This document shows positions 8,211 through 18,388 of a stretch of DNA of 64,000 bases, in pieces. The stretch's first letter is position 1. Each line of letters begins with the position of its first letter. Origin of the DNA: Aphelocoma coerulescens (lineage: Eukaryota; Chordata; Aves; Passeriformes; Corvidae); assembly GCF_041296385.1 (NCBI RefSeq), contig NC_091017.1:11650001-11714000 (forward strand). Direction: 5' to 3'. The notes beneath the pieces were generated by a model, which had not been told where the DNA came from, searched no databases, and was given only the letters and a program-made list of their open reading frames with translations. Position numbers and translations under genes: made by a program.

Positions 8211-10181
8211 CAGAGCACCGTGCTTGAGGCTGGTGCATTGAAGAAAATTAAATTAGGGCTGTATCAGTACAAAGGAGAGATTGCCATTTGCAAAACCTCG
8301 TTTCGCTTAAGTTAGTAATATTGTAAGTGTTAATTGAGTGGTCATTGGTTGCCTATCACCATCCTGATGCACTAATTTCATCAAGTGTAAATATTGGTCA
8401 CAAAAGGTGCCCATTCAGCAACCTGTTGCTGTCTCCACATGGAAGTGTCTTCCGGACGAAATCAAAAGACATTCGAAGAGCCAGGATCCGCAAAGGAACA
8501 AACTATTGCCACATGAATGGTGCTGGGCGCCATGAGGAGCAGTTAACTTTAACCTGCGCGCTGTCAGCACTCAGAAGAACAACCCCAGCATGGCAGGGGG
8601 GACTTGCAAAAGAAGGAAAGGCCCCTCACCTAGCTATAAACCACCCAAAGTGCAGAGCCAAGTTGAAAACACCACTGCTCTCAAATCAACCGTGTCAGGA
8701 CAAAAAGATTTCACTGATCTCCCCCTTCCAGGTACAAACTCTTATTTGCACCACACTCAGAGGGCAATGTGAGCTCCCCAGCGCTGTCTTTCACTCTCGC
8801 AGAGTCCAGATACTAACTTGTGAACATCCTACACAAACATTAGCTCATGAAAGTGCCAGCTTGAGCAAGAACAGCAGACCCTCCCATTGCACCCCCTTGT
8901 CATCCAGAGTGCGGCGGTTTGTTGAAAATCATGGACTCGGAAAGACCAATGCAGCAACTGCTTTTCTCTCTCCTACTGCCTTTCCCTGAGCGAGAGGTAG
9001 ATGGATGATGTGGACTTAGTGGAACAGAAAGAGTATGACTGTACTTATAAGGGAGGAAAACCCCCCACAGCATACTGTGCTGTGTGCAGTACACGCTCTG
9101 AAAAGAGACAAAGCTGAATGCTGCCAGCGGGCTTCGGTTCTCAGACTGCTTGCATGGGCAGAGCTGCGGGCTCTTTTAAGGATGGAAACTGGCATCTGTG
9201 AGTGTAAAGAATGTGACTTTCCACACAGCTTAGAAGAAAGGTGCATAGCCCCAGTGAGAAGTGTGTACGTGAAAGACTGGCAGAAGAAGTCGCAGTCCAG
9301 CAAGGCTGGTATCTTTTTCTTTGTGCCAAATAGGCACCTTGGGAACATGAAAGTACTTGATGGTAGCCAAACTGACAGTGAAGGCACAGAACACCGTCGG
9401 GTGTGTGCAGTGTACAGACGCAATGTAAAAGCCCTGAGTACCATTTGACTGCAGTCATAGTGCAAGTTTGCAACTGTACCATGCAAGGCCAGTGAAAGCT
9501 TCCTGTGCGGCCACATTTTCGTATTGGAGCTCGCTAGCTGGAAGTGATTCGGTTTGTCTGCAGTATCCGCTCGACTGAATGTGATGTGTCACTGGAAAGA
9601 AAAGTACAGACCAGCAGTGCGTTTGATATGGTTCAGGGGCTGCAAAGGAAATGTACAGGCCACCTCTGGGATTTTGGTCTTTGTGCATTCCCATGGCAGC
9701 AGTTCCTGGATGTTTTTGTTCTACAGTTTAGGCTCAGTGAGAGAGAAAAAATGCGAGAGCACGCATAGCAGAGCCACAGGGAGAATTGCTGAGGTATGAG
9801 TTGCGTGCTGTTCAGATACTGCCGTACCAAAGGCCTACCTAAACACTGCTGCTGATCTAGCATGTCTTTCTGTAGCAAGACTTGTTGGTACTGCAAAACA
9901 GAAGATGCGTGAGGTCAAATGAATCTGGACAGAAAATTTCAGACGAGCAGCCTATGAGTGCATGATTGAAACAGTAAATTTAGGTGACAGAATAGATCGT
10001 GGCATCGATTTGCGTAGTGTTAATATTCTCTGAAGGGAATGCAAAAAGCCAAGATGTGTTTTCCATTCTAGCTGTTCCTGACAAAAACTGAGGAATAAAA
10101 CTTTCGTTCTAGATGGAATGTAACATTCAGTTCCCAGGATTTTGCACTCCAAAGTTCAACAAAAGAGTTTCCACAAGAATC
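8211..10181. repeat. K: mixed region with old copies of both repeat families, unit 1
   Basis: 8211-8450 is AT-rich and I see nothing recognisable in it. About 8450-9200 is a heavily diverged GC-family monomer: TATTTGCACC, then a TTGTTGAAAATCATGG block, CTTTCCCTGAGCGAGAG and CTGTGTGCAGTACACG in the same order as in D. About 9200-9450 has no clear relative. 9655-9720 contains GCAGTTCCTGGATGTTTT, matching M at about 7608, and 10035-10100 matches the 211-base pair of M. An AATAAA at 10094-10099 stands alone. The 220-codon open frame at 8327-8989 starts at GTG, lacks an early ATG and has no recognisable domain, so I do not call it. Confidence 0.6.
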
Positions 10182-11318
10182 TTGAGAAGAAGCACAATCA
10201 CTTCCACCTAGAGCTGGAAGAGGAAGAGGCAGCGGCACAAGCAAGTGCCCTTGAGCGTCCTCCTTCCGAATGCTAGAACGTCAATTCAGCAGGCAGGAGT
10301 GCAGCAGCCACCCTTCGTCTTGCAAGCCCATACGACGCGCACACCAGCCCGGTGCTCTGCGGCTTCGTCCTTCGCCTTTTCGAGCACGCCGTACCTTCAT
10401 TCTCCCGGAGGCGAACAGCGGTCTGCTTCTCGCACGGAACGCTGTGTCGGCAGCCAAGCGCTCCAGTGCACTGCTTCTGCCCAAACACGCCTGGGCCCTG
10501 CACCTCTCCTTCCCAGCGCTACGTAGCAGCACAATCTGTCCCTCTTGCGATCCCAAGCTAAGCGGAAAGCTTCTCGGCTACGTCTCCCGCAGAGAGCTGT
10601 GCCAGGACAATAAGCTTGCAAGCACTTTGCTCCTGACACTAGTGGCAACAGGGATTCGCACCACCTTCCAGGAGCAGTCCTCTTGCCTTTTACAAGGTGC
10701 AAAAGCGCCCCCTCTGTGGCGGTGCTGTCTGCCCGGTCTTTCTCGGCTCGAAGCACCACGAGGCACACAAGACTCTCTCGCAAGGACCGAAATTCCCGAT
10801 AGGCATCTCTGCGCTTTCTGCAATGCTGCACGCACAAGCCCGGTGCTCTGAGGCTTCGTTCTTCGCCTTTCGTTGTCTGGGCAGAAGAGAAGCCGAGCGA
10901 GGCCATTGTGCTTTGCCGCTTGTCAGTGTGCTGTGCACGGTTTTTCCGCAGCTCGAGCTAGCGGGAGACCCCTTCGGTTTCGCGGCGTCCACACTACCCA
11001 TGGTAGCTCTCGCTCAGCGAAACTTGAAGGGGAGAAGCACTTGCTGGATGAGTCTTTCAGTGTGCAGGACTTTGAAAACACAGCAGCGCAATCGGGGCCA
11101 CGAGAAGGACCGCTGAGAAGTCGCTCTCGCACAGAGAACCGTGCCAGGATGACGAGCTCGCCCAGCATTTGCCCCTGACACTTGGGGAACTCGTAGTTGC
11201 CAGTGCCTTCCAGGGGCAGTCTGCTTTCTGTCATAACCTGCATAGGGCCCGTCAGATGGTGGTGCTGTCTGCCTTCTCCTTCTCGGCCAGAGTGTACTCT
11301 GGTGCACACTGCAGTCTG
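10182..11318 (+). repeat. N: GC-rich relative of A ending the unit, unit 1
   Basis: Begins in register with about 870 of A (AGAGGAAGAGGCAG versus AGAGGAATAGGCAG). It shares CGTCAATTCAGCAGGCAGG and the CTTCGTCCTTCGCCTTTTCG block with A, then diverges. It ends with a second A-like stretch: GTCAGATGGTGGTGCTG, then GAGTGTACTCTGG and GGCAAGGAGCAAAGATC, which runs straight into the next unit. N thus bridges units through homology to A, a natural substrate for unequal exchange. It also holds the CTCF-like motif at 10705-10719. Confidence 0.85.
10705..10719 (-). promoter_or_regulatory. CTCF-like motif, unit 1
   Basis: The minus strand reads CCACAGAGGGGGCGC. The 3' half (AGGGGGCGC) matches the core of the vertebrate CTCF consensus very well, and a CCAC block lies upstream but one base further away than in the consensus. 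The equivalent position in A reads GCGCCCGTCAGATGGC and does not match, so the motif is specific to N. CTCF binding once per unit is known for the human macrosatellites DXZ4 and D4Z4; binding here is only inferred. Confidence 0.25.
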
Positions 11319-12550
11319 GCAAGGAGCAAAGATCTTCGGTAGACATCTCGCACAGGAGAAAGTTGCCAAGAAAGAACCACGTTCTTCATCAGCCCTCCTC
11401 ATGTCCCGATTGGGGTGCTGCCTTCAAAGCCTTGCACATTGAAAGACTTCTCCAGCAAGTGCTTCTCCCCTGGCGCACTTCGCTGAGTGAGAGCTGCATG
11501 GGCAGCGTGGACTCAGCGAAACCGAAAGGGTGTCGCTGTAGCTCGAGCTGAGCAAAGAAACCGTGCACGGTGCACCGTTGGTGGGTGCAGCATGCACGCG
11601 GAAAAGCAGCAAAGTTCACTGCCATCGCTGGCCTTCTCTTCAGTCCAGACCACTTAAGGCAAACAATTTAGCTGCAGAGCACTGGGCTTGCGTGTGCAGT
11701 GCACCAAATTGCCCAAGACCAGCAAGGGCTCGTTCACAAGCAGAGTCGGCTGAGAGCATTCTTGCTTGCTCCAGAAAGGAAGCCGCAGCTATAGTGCTTC
11801 ATCCCACAGCGTGGACATAGGCACTTTCCTAGTTGTTCAGCCTTGCAGAGTCCCTGCAACTAGAGCTCAGCCAGGAGCAGGCGTCAAAGCAGAAGGCTTT
11901 CCTAAAGCACGCCTCTCCAACCAGCCTTCGGAAATCGCAAATGACACTGTGGCTCTGTGCCTTTCTTCTAAGACAGACGCCCACCTTGCTTTCACTCTCG
12001 CAGCTCCCTTGGCAGCCTCCAGCAGCTGCTTTCCTGGAGAACGGCCCGAGAAGTAGAAGCCAGGGCTGGGCTGCACCTTCGCCTTCCGCACGTAAGCGGC
12101 ACCAGACTCACCGGTGCGCTCTGTTCTTCCCTCCTCCGCTGCATGCTACTACCATCGTGTTCTCGGAAAGACGGAGACTGAAGGGAAGCGCAAATGCTTC
12201 CACAGAGAGCTACAAGAGGAATAGGCAGCAGCAGCACAGGTAAGTGCCGTGGAACTTCCTCCTTCCCAAGGCTATAACGTCAATTCAGCAGGCAGGAGAG
12301 TGGCAGCCACGCTCGTCTTGCAGCCCGTACAACGAGCACGCGAGCCCGGCGCTCCGCGGCTTCGTTCTTCGCCTTTTCGAGCACGCCGTACCTTCGTTCC
12401 CCCGGAGGCGGACGGTCTTCTGCTTCTCGCCCGGAACACTGTGCCCGGCAGTGCAGCGCTTTCTGCGGCAAGCTGCAAAGCGCCCGTCAGATGGCGATGC
12501 TGTCTGCCCGCTCCTCGGCTCGAGTGTACTCCGGCGCACGCTGCCGTCTC
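11319..12550 (+). repeat. A subrepeat, unit 2 copy 1
   Basis: The diagnostic sites at copy positions 660, 847, 923 and 1066 read C, G, T, C. The T at 12241 gives the donor-like CAGGTAAGT, unlike copy 1 of unit 1. Confidence 0.93.
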
Positions 12551-13782
12551 GCAAGGAGCAAAGAGCTTCGGTAGACATCTCGCACAGGAGAAAGTTGCCA
12601 AGAAAGAACCACGTTCTTCATCAGCCCTCCTCATGTCCCGATTGAGGTGCTGCCTTCAAAGCCTTGCACATTGAAAGACTTCTCCAGCAAGTGCTTCTCC
12701 CCTGGCGCACTTCGCTGAGTGAGAGCTGCATGGGCAGCGTGGACTCAGCGAAACCGAAAGGGTGTCGCTGTAGCTCGAGCTGAGCAAAGAAACCGTGCAC
12801 GGTGCATCGTTGGTGGGTGCAGCATGCACGCGGAAAAGCAGCAAAGTTCACTGCCATCGCTGGCCTTCTCTTCAGTCCAGACCACTTAAGGCAAACAATT
12901 TAGCTGCAGAGCACTGGGCTTGCGTGTGCAGTGCACCAAATTGCCCAAGACCAGCAAGGGCTCGTTCACAAGCAGAGTCGGCTGAGAGCATTCTTGCTTG
13001 CTCCAGAAAGGAAGCCGCAGCTATAGTGCTTCATCCCACAGCGTGGACATAGGCACTTTCCTAGTTGTTCAGCCTTGCAGAGTCCCTGCAACTAGAGCTC
13101 AGCCAGGAGCAGGCGTCAAAGCAGAAGGCTTTCCTAAAGCACGCCTCTCCAACCAGCCTTCGGAAATCGCAAATGACACTGTGGCTCTGTGCCTTTCTTC
13201 TAAGACAGATGCCCACCTTGCTTTCACTCTCGCAGCTCCCTTGGCAGCCTCCAGCAGCTGCTTTCCTGGAGAACGGCCCGAGAAGTAGAAGCCAGGGCTG
13301 GGCTGCACCTTCGCCTTCCGCACGTAAGCGGCACCAGACTCACCGGTGCGCTCTGTTCTTCCCTCCTCCGCTGCATGCTACTACCATCGTGTTCTCCGAA
13401 AGACGGAGACTGAAGGGAAGCGCAAATGCTTCCACAGAGAGCTACAAGAGGAATAGGCAGCAGCAGCACAGGTAAGTGCCGTGGAACTTCCTCCTTCCCA
13501 AGGCTATAACGTCAATTCAGCAGGCAGGAGAGTGGCAGCCACGCTCGTCTTGCAGCCCGTACAACGAGCACGCGAGCCCGGCGCTCCGCGGCTTCGTTCT
13601 TCGCCTTTTCGAGCATGCCGTACCTTCGTTCCCCCGGAGGCGGACGGTCTTCTGCTTCTCGCCCGGAACACTGTGCCCGGCAGTGCAGCGCTTTCTGCGG
13701 CAAGCTGCAAAGCGCCCGTCAGATGGCGATGCTGTCTGCCCGCTCCTCGGCTCGAGTGTACTCCGGCGCACGCTGCCGTCTC
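12551..13782 (+). repeat. A subrepeat, unit 2 copy 2
   Basis: The diagnostic sites read T, C, T, T. The C at copy position 847 (TTCTCCGAAAG at about 13397) is otherwise found only in the single copies of units 4-6, which links this copy to their origin. It shares T at 660 and 1066 with copy 2 of unit 1. Confidence 0.93.
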
Positions 13783-14014
13783 GCAAGGAGCAAAGAGCTT
13801 CGGTAGACAGCTCACACAGGAGAAAGGTGCCAGGACGACACCACATTCCTCCTCACCCCTTCTCGTGGCCCACATTGTGGTGCTGCCTTCAAAGCCGTGC
13901 GCATTGAAAGACTCTTCCAGCAAGTGCTTCTCCCCTGGCACACTTCGCTCAGCGACAGCTACGTGGGCAGCGTGGACTCAGCGAAACTGAAAGGGTGTCC
14001 TTGTAGCTCGAGCT
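13783..14014 (+). repeat. P: partial third copy of A, unit 2
   Basis: Carries the ACAGCTCACAC signature typical of P and ends at CTCGAGCT, as in unit 1. Confidence 0.85.
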
Positions 14015-14678
14015 TGTTGGAGAGGATGAAAGTTTGGTAAGAAAGTTTCACAGCTATGTAGGCTTGACAGAAAGATCTCTGAATGTAGAAACTTAGCATG
14101 AGGTAGAAATGGAAACGAGTTTTGATAGAGAGTAAAAGGTGTTTTGCTGAAACACTGATCACTGAATAACTGAGAAGGCAAAGGTTGGAGATTGAGTTGG
14201 AAGGAGATGTTTTTTATTAGGACACCGGTATGTGAGTACAAACAAGCACATGTTTTTCACCAAGTAAATAAGTCTCAAGAAGGCCATAAGGAAATAGAAA
14301 ACATGTTTTTACCAAAAAGAGAGCTATCGCAGGCAAACAAGAAATGTCGATGTAGCAAGAAGAAGAGAGGTCTGAGAATTTTCCACTGTAAGCTTAAATT
14401 GTAACATACTTACTCTTGTGATTGGATAAGAATGACTATAATATGGTAATGGTAGTAGTCATGATAGGCTACAGGCAAATGTAAAGGTATTGTTGTATGG
14501 TGCTTATTGGTTGCTATGTATTGAGATACTCAGCAAAGAAAAATACATAATGCTTTCTAACTTGAACAGAAAGCGGCTCCAGGTATGCCTACCAGCTGTA
14601 GCTGACAGCTGTAGGGCTGGCTCTGGATACCCACTCCCTGAAATGCTGTAACTTCGCCTATGCAATACACAGCTTTCA
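14015..14678. mobile_element. L: AT-rich insertion-like segment, unit 2
   Basis: Copy of the unit 1 L segment with the same boundaries. I found no difference by reading, so it adds no evidence about the segment's origin. Confidence 0.5.
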
Positions 14679-16745
14679 AGAGAGCCGCCTGAAGTCCAGA
14701 CACCCTTCGCGAGCCTTTCTCCTATAGAGCTGTGGAAAGAAATCGTGCACGCTACACCGAGGGTGCGTGCAGCATGCACGAGCAAAAGCGGCAAAGTTCA
14801 GTGCCCTCGCTGGGCTTCCCTTCCGTGCGGATAACGTGAGGCGAAAAATGAAGCCGCAGAGCACCGGGCTTGCAGGTGCAGTGCACCGAGTTGCAGAAGT
14901 CCAGCAGGCTCGTTCACAAGCCAAGCCGGCTGAGGGAGTCCTCGCGTCTCCAAAAGGGAACGCGGAGCCGTAGCACTTCATCCCACAGCGTGGAGATAGG
15001 CACTTCCCTAGTCGTTCAGCCTTGCAGAGTCCCTGCAGCTAGAGCTCACCCAGGAGCAGGCGTCAAAGCAGAAGGCCCTCCTAAAGCACCCTTTCTCCAA
15101 GCAGCCTCCTGAAAGGGCGCATCACAGTGCGGCTCTGTGCCTTTCTTCTAAGACAGACGCCCGCTATACTTTCGTGCTCGCAGCTCCCTTGGCAGCCTCC
15201 AGCAGCTACTCTCCTGGAGAACGGCCGTAGACGTCAAAGCCAGTGCTGGGCTGCACCTCCGCCCTCCCCAGGTAAGCAACAGCGAACTCACCGGTGCACT
15301 CTGTACTTCCCTCCTCCGCTTGCATCCTACATGCATTCGTGTTCTCCGAAACTCAGAGACTGAAGGGAAGGGCAATTGCTTCCCCAGATAGCTGCAAGGG
15401 CACTAGGCAGCAGCAGCACAAATTTCACATGACCTGATGCACTGTAGAGATATTACCCTGTTACCCCTCCTTTCTCCTCGTCCTCGACCAATTGTGGTGG
15501 GATGTCGAAAGGCTTGGCCAGCGAAAAGCTCATCCAGCAAGGGCGTCTCTCTTGACGCATTTCCCTGACCGAGAGCTACACAGATGGTCTGGACACTGTA
15601 AAACAGCAAGAAAATAATTCTATGTCCAGCTGAGGAAAATCCGTGCACAGAAAAATGTAGATGCCTGCAGTAAACAATCTGAAGAGCGGCAAAGCTCCAA
15701 GCCATCGCTGCGCTTCAGTCCTGTCCGGACCACAGAAGGCGAAGAACGAAGCAGCTGGGCACCGGCTTCATGGACTCAGTGGCGCGACTTGCAAACGTCC
15801 AGCCAAGAGCTGCTTCAACAAGCAGATTCAGCCGAGAATGCTCTGCCTGCACTTTCCCTCGCAGCGCTAGGCAGCACCACGTTCTGTTTGCGTGGCAGCC
15901 TGATTCTTAACGGAAAGATTCTCAATGCCTGTGTCTGGCACAGAGAACGGTTTTAGGTCAGCAAGCTCACCCGGCGCTTACCCTCGACGCGTGCAAACCT
16001 GTATTTGCACCGCATTCCAGTGGCAGCCCTCTTTCCTTTCCAGCCGGCACAGCGCCGTCAGATCGCGGTGCTCTCTGCACCTGCCTTCTCGCTTCCAAGT
16101 GCCACCGCGCACATTACAGCCTTGCAGGGAGCGAAGAGGCGGAGAGGCGTCTCGCAAAGAAGAACGTGCCGGGACGAAAAGGTGCTCTTTCCTTTCTCCT
16201 CCTCCTTTGCCCGAATGGTGGTGCTGTGTTGAAAGGCTTGGCCAGCGAAAAGCTCATCCAGCAAGTGTTTCTCTCCTGACGCCTTTCGCTGAGCGAGAGA
16301 GCTACACGGACACTTTCGACTCGGGGAAACAGCAAGAGAATGACTGTACGTCGAGCTGAGGAAAAGCCGTGCACAGCAGCCTGTGGCTGCGTGCAGTGTT
16401 CACGCTGAAGAGCGGCAAAGCTCCAAGCCATCGCTGCGCTTCAGTCCTGTCCGGACCACAGAAGGCGAAGAACGAAGCAGCTGGGCACCGGCTTCATGGG
16501 CTCAGTGGAGCGACTTGCAAATGTCCAGCCAAGAGCTGCTTCAACAAGCAGATTCAGCTGAGAATGCTCTGCCTGCTTCAACAAAGTAAGGCGCAGCCCT
16601 TGCACTGCAGCACACTGCCTGGCCAGAAACAGGTTCTTACACCTTCAGTGCTGCCGAGCCCACGCAGCTTGAGCACACCCAGAAGGACGCGTCCAGAAAG
16701 AAGGCGTTCTTCGAGTGCCTTGTCCTTCCTTGTTCTGTCTTTCAT
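14679..16745 (+). repeat. A' and D: older GC-rich relatives, unit 2
   Basis: Same arrangement as 3361-5427, with the 12-base stretch retained at 15828-15839. CTCTGTGCC near 15137 (CTCTGCGCC elsewhere) is private to this unit. CTCCTCCGCTTGC near 15318 is the form found in units 2-6, where unit 1 has CTCCTCCACTTGC. Confidence 0.85.
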
Positions 16746-18388
16746 CTGCACCTGAAACAGTGGGTCTACGTGTTTTCCTTCCCAGGGAAAAGAACTTTCA
16801 TTCTTGTCCAGGAGTCTATGGCTAAAATGGTGATTGCATGTCCCATATCCAATACAACCAAGGATTACTCCCGGAGGAAAGCTGCCAGGACAGATGGGTC
16901 TTGCTGGCTTTAACCACCCCTGGGCCACCTCTCATATTCTCCTGAAACAGTGGGGTACATGAAGGCATTGCCATACCTGATCATCCCTTGCCATGCAGAG
17001 CCCAGCCTTGCATTGCCTTACAGACACCTCTGTGTACCTCCCTTGCCCTTCCTATGTCTCCATTGCATGGCCTTGTTCACCAATCTCCCACCTTGACTTT
17101 CTTACCCCTTGTTTCCTGGTCTTGTCTTGCCTGCTTCTCCTATGACTCTCTTGGCCTTGCCTAAGTCTCTCTTGCCTTGCTTTGCAAAGCCAACACTTGC
17201 CTTGCCCTGCTACCCCTCTTTCCCTCGCCTAGTCTACCCACCTTTGACTGGCCTGTCCATCCGATCATCACCTTTTCTGCACCACCCCTCCATGCTCTTG
17301 TCTTGCCTTGGCCTGCCTACCCTTCCCTTGCCTTGCACTGCCTTGCATAACCCTTGCCCTTCTTGACATTTGTGCCCCTTTCCAACATGGCCTTGCTTTC
17401 CTTTGCCTACCCCTCCCAATCCCTGCTTTGCCTACAGATTCCTGGCCTTCTTTTGTCTACCACTCCTTTGCCTTTTGTGGGAACCAACAGCTGGTCTGAA
17501 GGCCTCACAGACATTTCCGTTGATACAATCATTTTGTACCCGTGAGAATTGCAGAAGCAAGAAGATAAACAACAGAAAGAAGTTGTAACAGCTGCAAAAG
17601 GGACGATACTGGCTGATGTTTAGCAAAGAATGTGTGTACACTATAGACAACCAGTAGTATTGTATTATAGCAAAATAATAGTCCATGCACATGTAGCTAA
17701 AAAAGTGCATAAGAGAAGATGCATAAATAATACAAGTGGTTTTTTGCCATTGCTCGGGGCAGAGAGTGTATGTGTGTCGTGACCGTCTCAACAGCAACAG
17801 CCTTGCACTGCCTTTCATAACCAGCCCCTGCCTACTGCCTCCTTCCCTGGCCTTCCATGTCTTGTCTTCCTCTCCTTTGATTTAACTTGCTTCTCCTATC
17901 TCTCCCTTGCTTGCCTTACTCCACTGACCTTTCTGTGTTCTTGCCTTGACTTGCCTAGCTGTTCCTTGCTTCACATTGCTTTGTGTAAGCATTCCCTGTT
18001 TTTATTTGCCTACCCCTTTCTTGCCTGGCCTTTCCTTGCCTAGCCTTTCTTGTCTTTGCCTGCCCTCTGCATCACTGGACTTACCTTCCTATGCCCTGCC
18101 TTCCCTACAGCTTCTGGGCCTTCTCTTGCCTCGCACTCATTGGCCCTACTTTGCTGCCTGCTCACTGCTCTTGCTTTGCTTTCCCTAACTTTCCCTTGAC
18201 TTGACTAGAATTGCCTAAACTTGCTTTGACTGCATTGCCTTGCCTGCATGGAAGAAAAGGCAAGGCAGGGCAAAGCAAGGAAATCATAGGCAGGGCAGGG
18301 CAAGGGAGACATAGGCAAGAGAGACGTAGCCAAGGAAGGCAAAGCAAGGGTAGGCTAGGAAAAACCAGGCAATGGTACTGAAGGCAAC
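16746..18388. repeat. E-H: inverted CCTTG domain with LTR-like insert, unit 2
   Basis: Inverted 0.2-kb monomers, CCTTG repeat, the AT-rich LTR-like segment (17476-17799), further CCTTG repeat and the GGCAA tract, as in unit 1. It keeps CTACAGCTTC and GGCCTGTCCATCC, the unit 1 states. Confidence 0.8.

Larger units (their letters stand above)
1..11318 (+). repeat. Macrosatellite unit 1 (11,318 bases, two A copies)
   Basis: This is the first full repeat of the array, and the whole block recurs head to tail starting at 11319. It alternates GC-rich and AT-rich stretches: A, A, P, L, A', D, E-H, M, K and N. Compared with the other units it has private changes at 10805 (A, where others have G), at 11186 (T in the GTAGTTGCC context, where others have GTAGCTGCC), in the second A copy near 1481, and at 1061 (A instead of G). 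It lacks the 12-base deletion and one-base insertion seen in units 3-6. Nothing in it is convincingly coding. It could be a centromeric or heterochromatic higher-order repeat, or a DXZ4/D4Z4-like macrosatellite; the sequence alone does not decide. Confidence 0.95.

Noticed and set aside
8481..8490. Possible relation to the chicken MHM BamHI repeat because of a GGATCC site
   Set aside because: The unit here is 10-11 kb rather than about 2.2 kb, and a single restriction site is no evidence of identity.
8635..8640. TATAAA box
   Set aside because: No associated initiator, downstream gene or GC-rich promoter context; the motif is common by chance.
8327..8989. 220-codon open frame conserved in all six units
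   Set aside because: It starts at GTG, which is not a usual eukaryotic start. The units are near-identical everywhere, so conservation says nothing, and the second half is a degenerate GC-family monomer.
9035..9448. 137-codon plus-strand frame overlapping 166- and 113-codon minus-strand frames
   Set aside because: Three overlapping frames on both strands, no domain, and the start lies within old repeat sequence. A change at its sixth codon separates units 4-6 from units 1-3 without any sign of constraint.
10094..10099. AATAAA polyadenylation signal
   Set aside because: An isolated hexamer in AT-rich DNA with no supported transcript or downstream GT-rich element.
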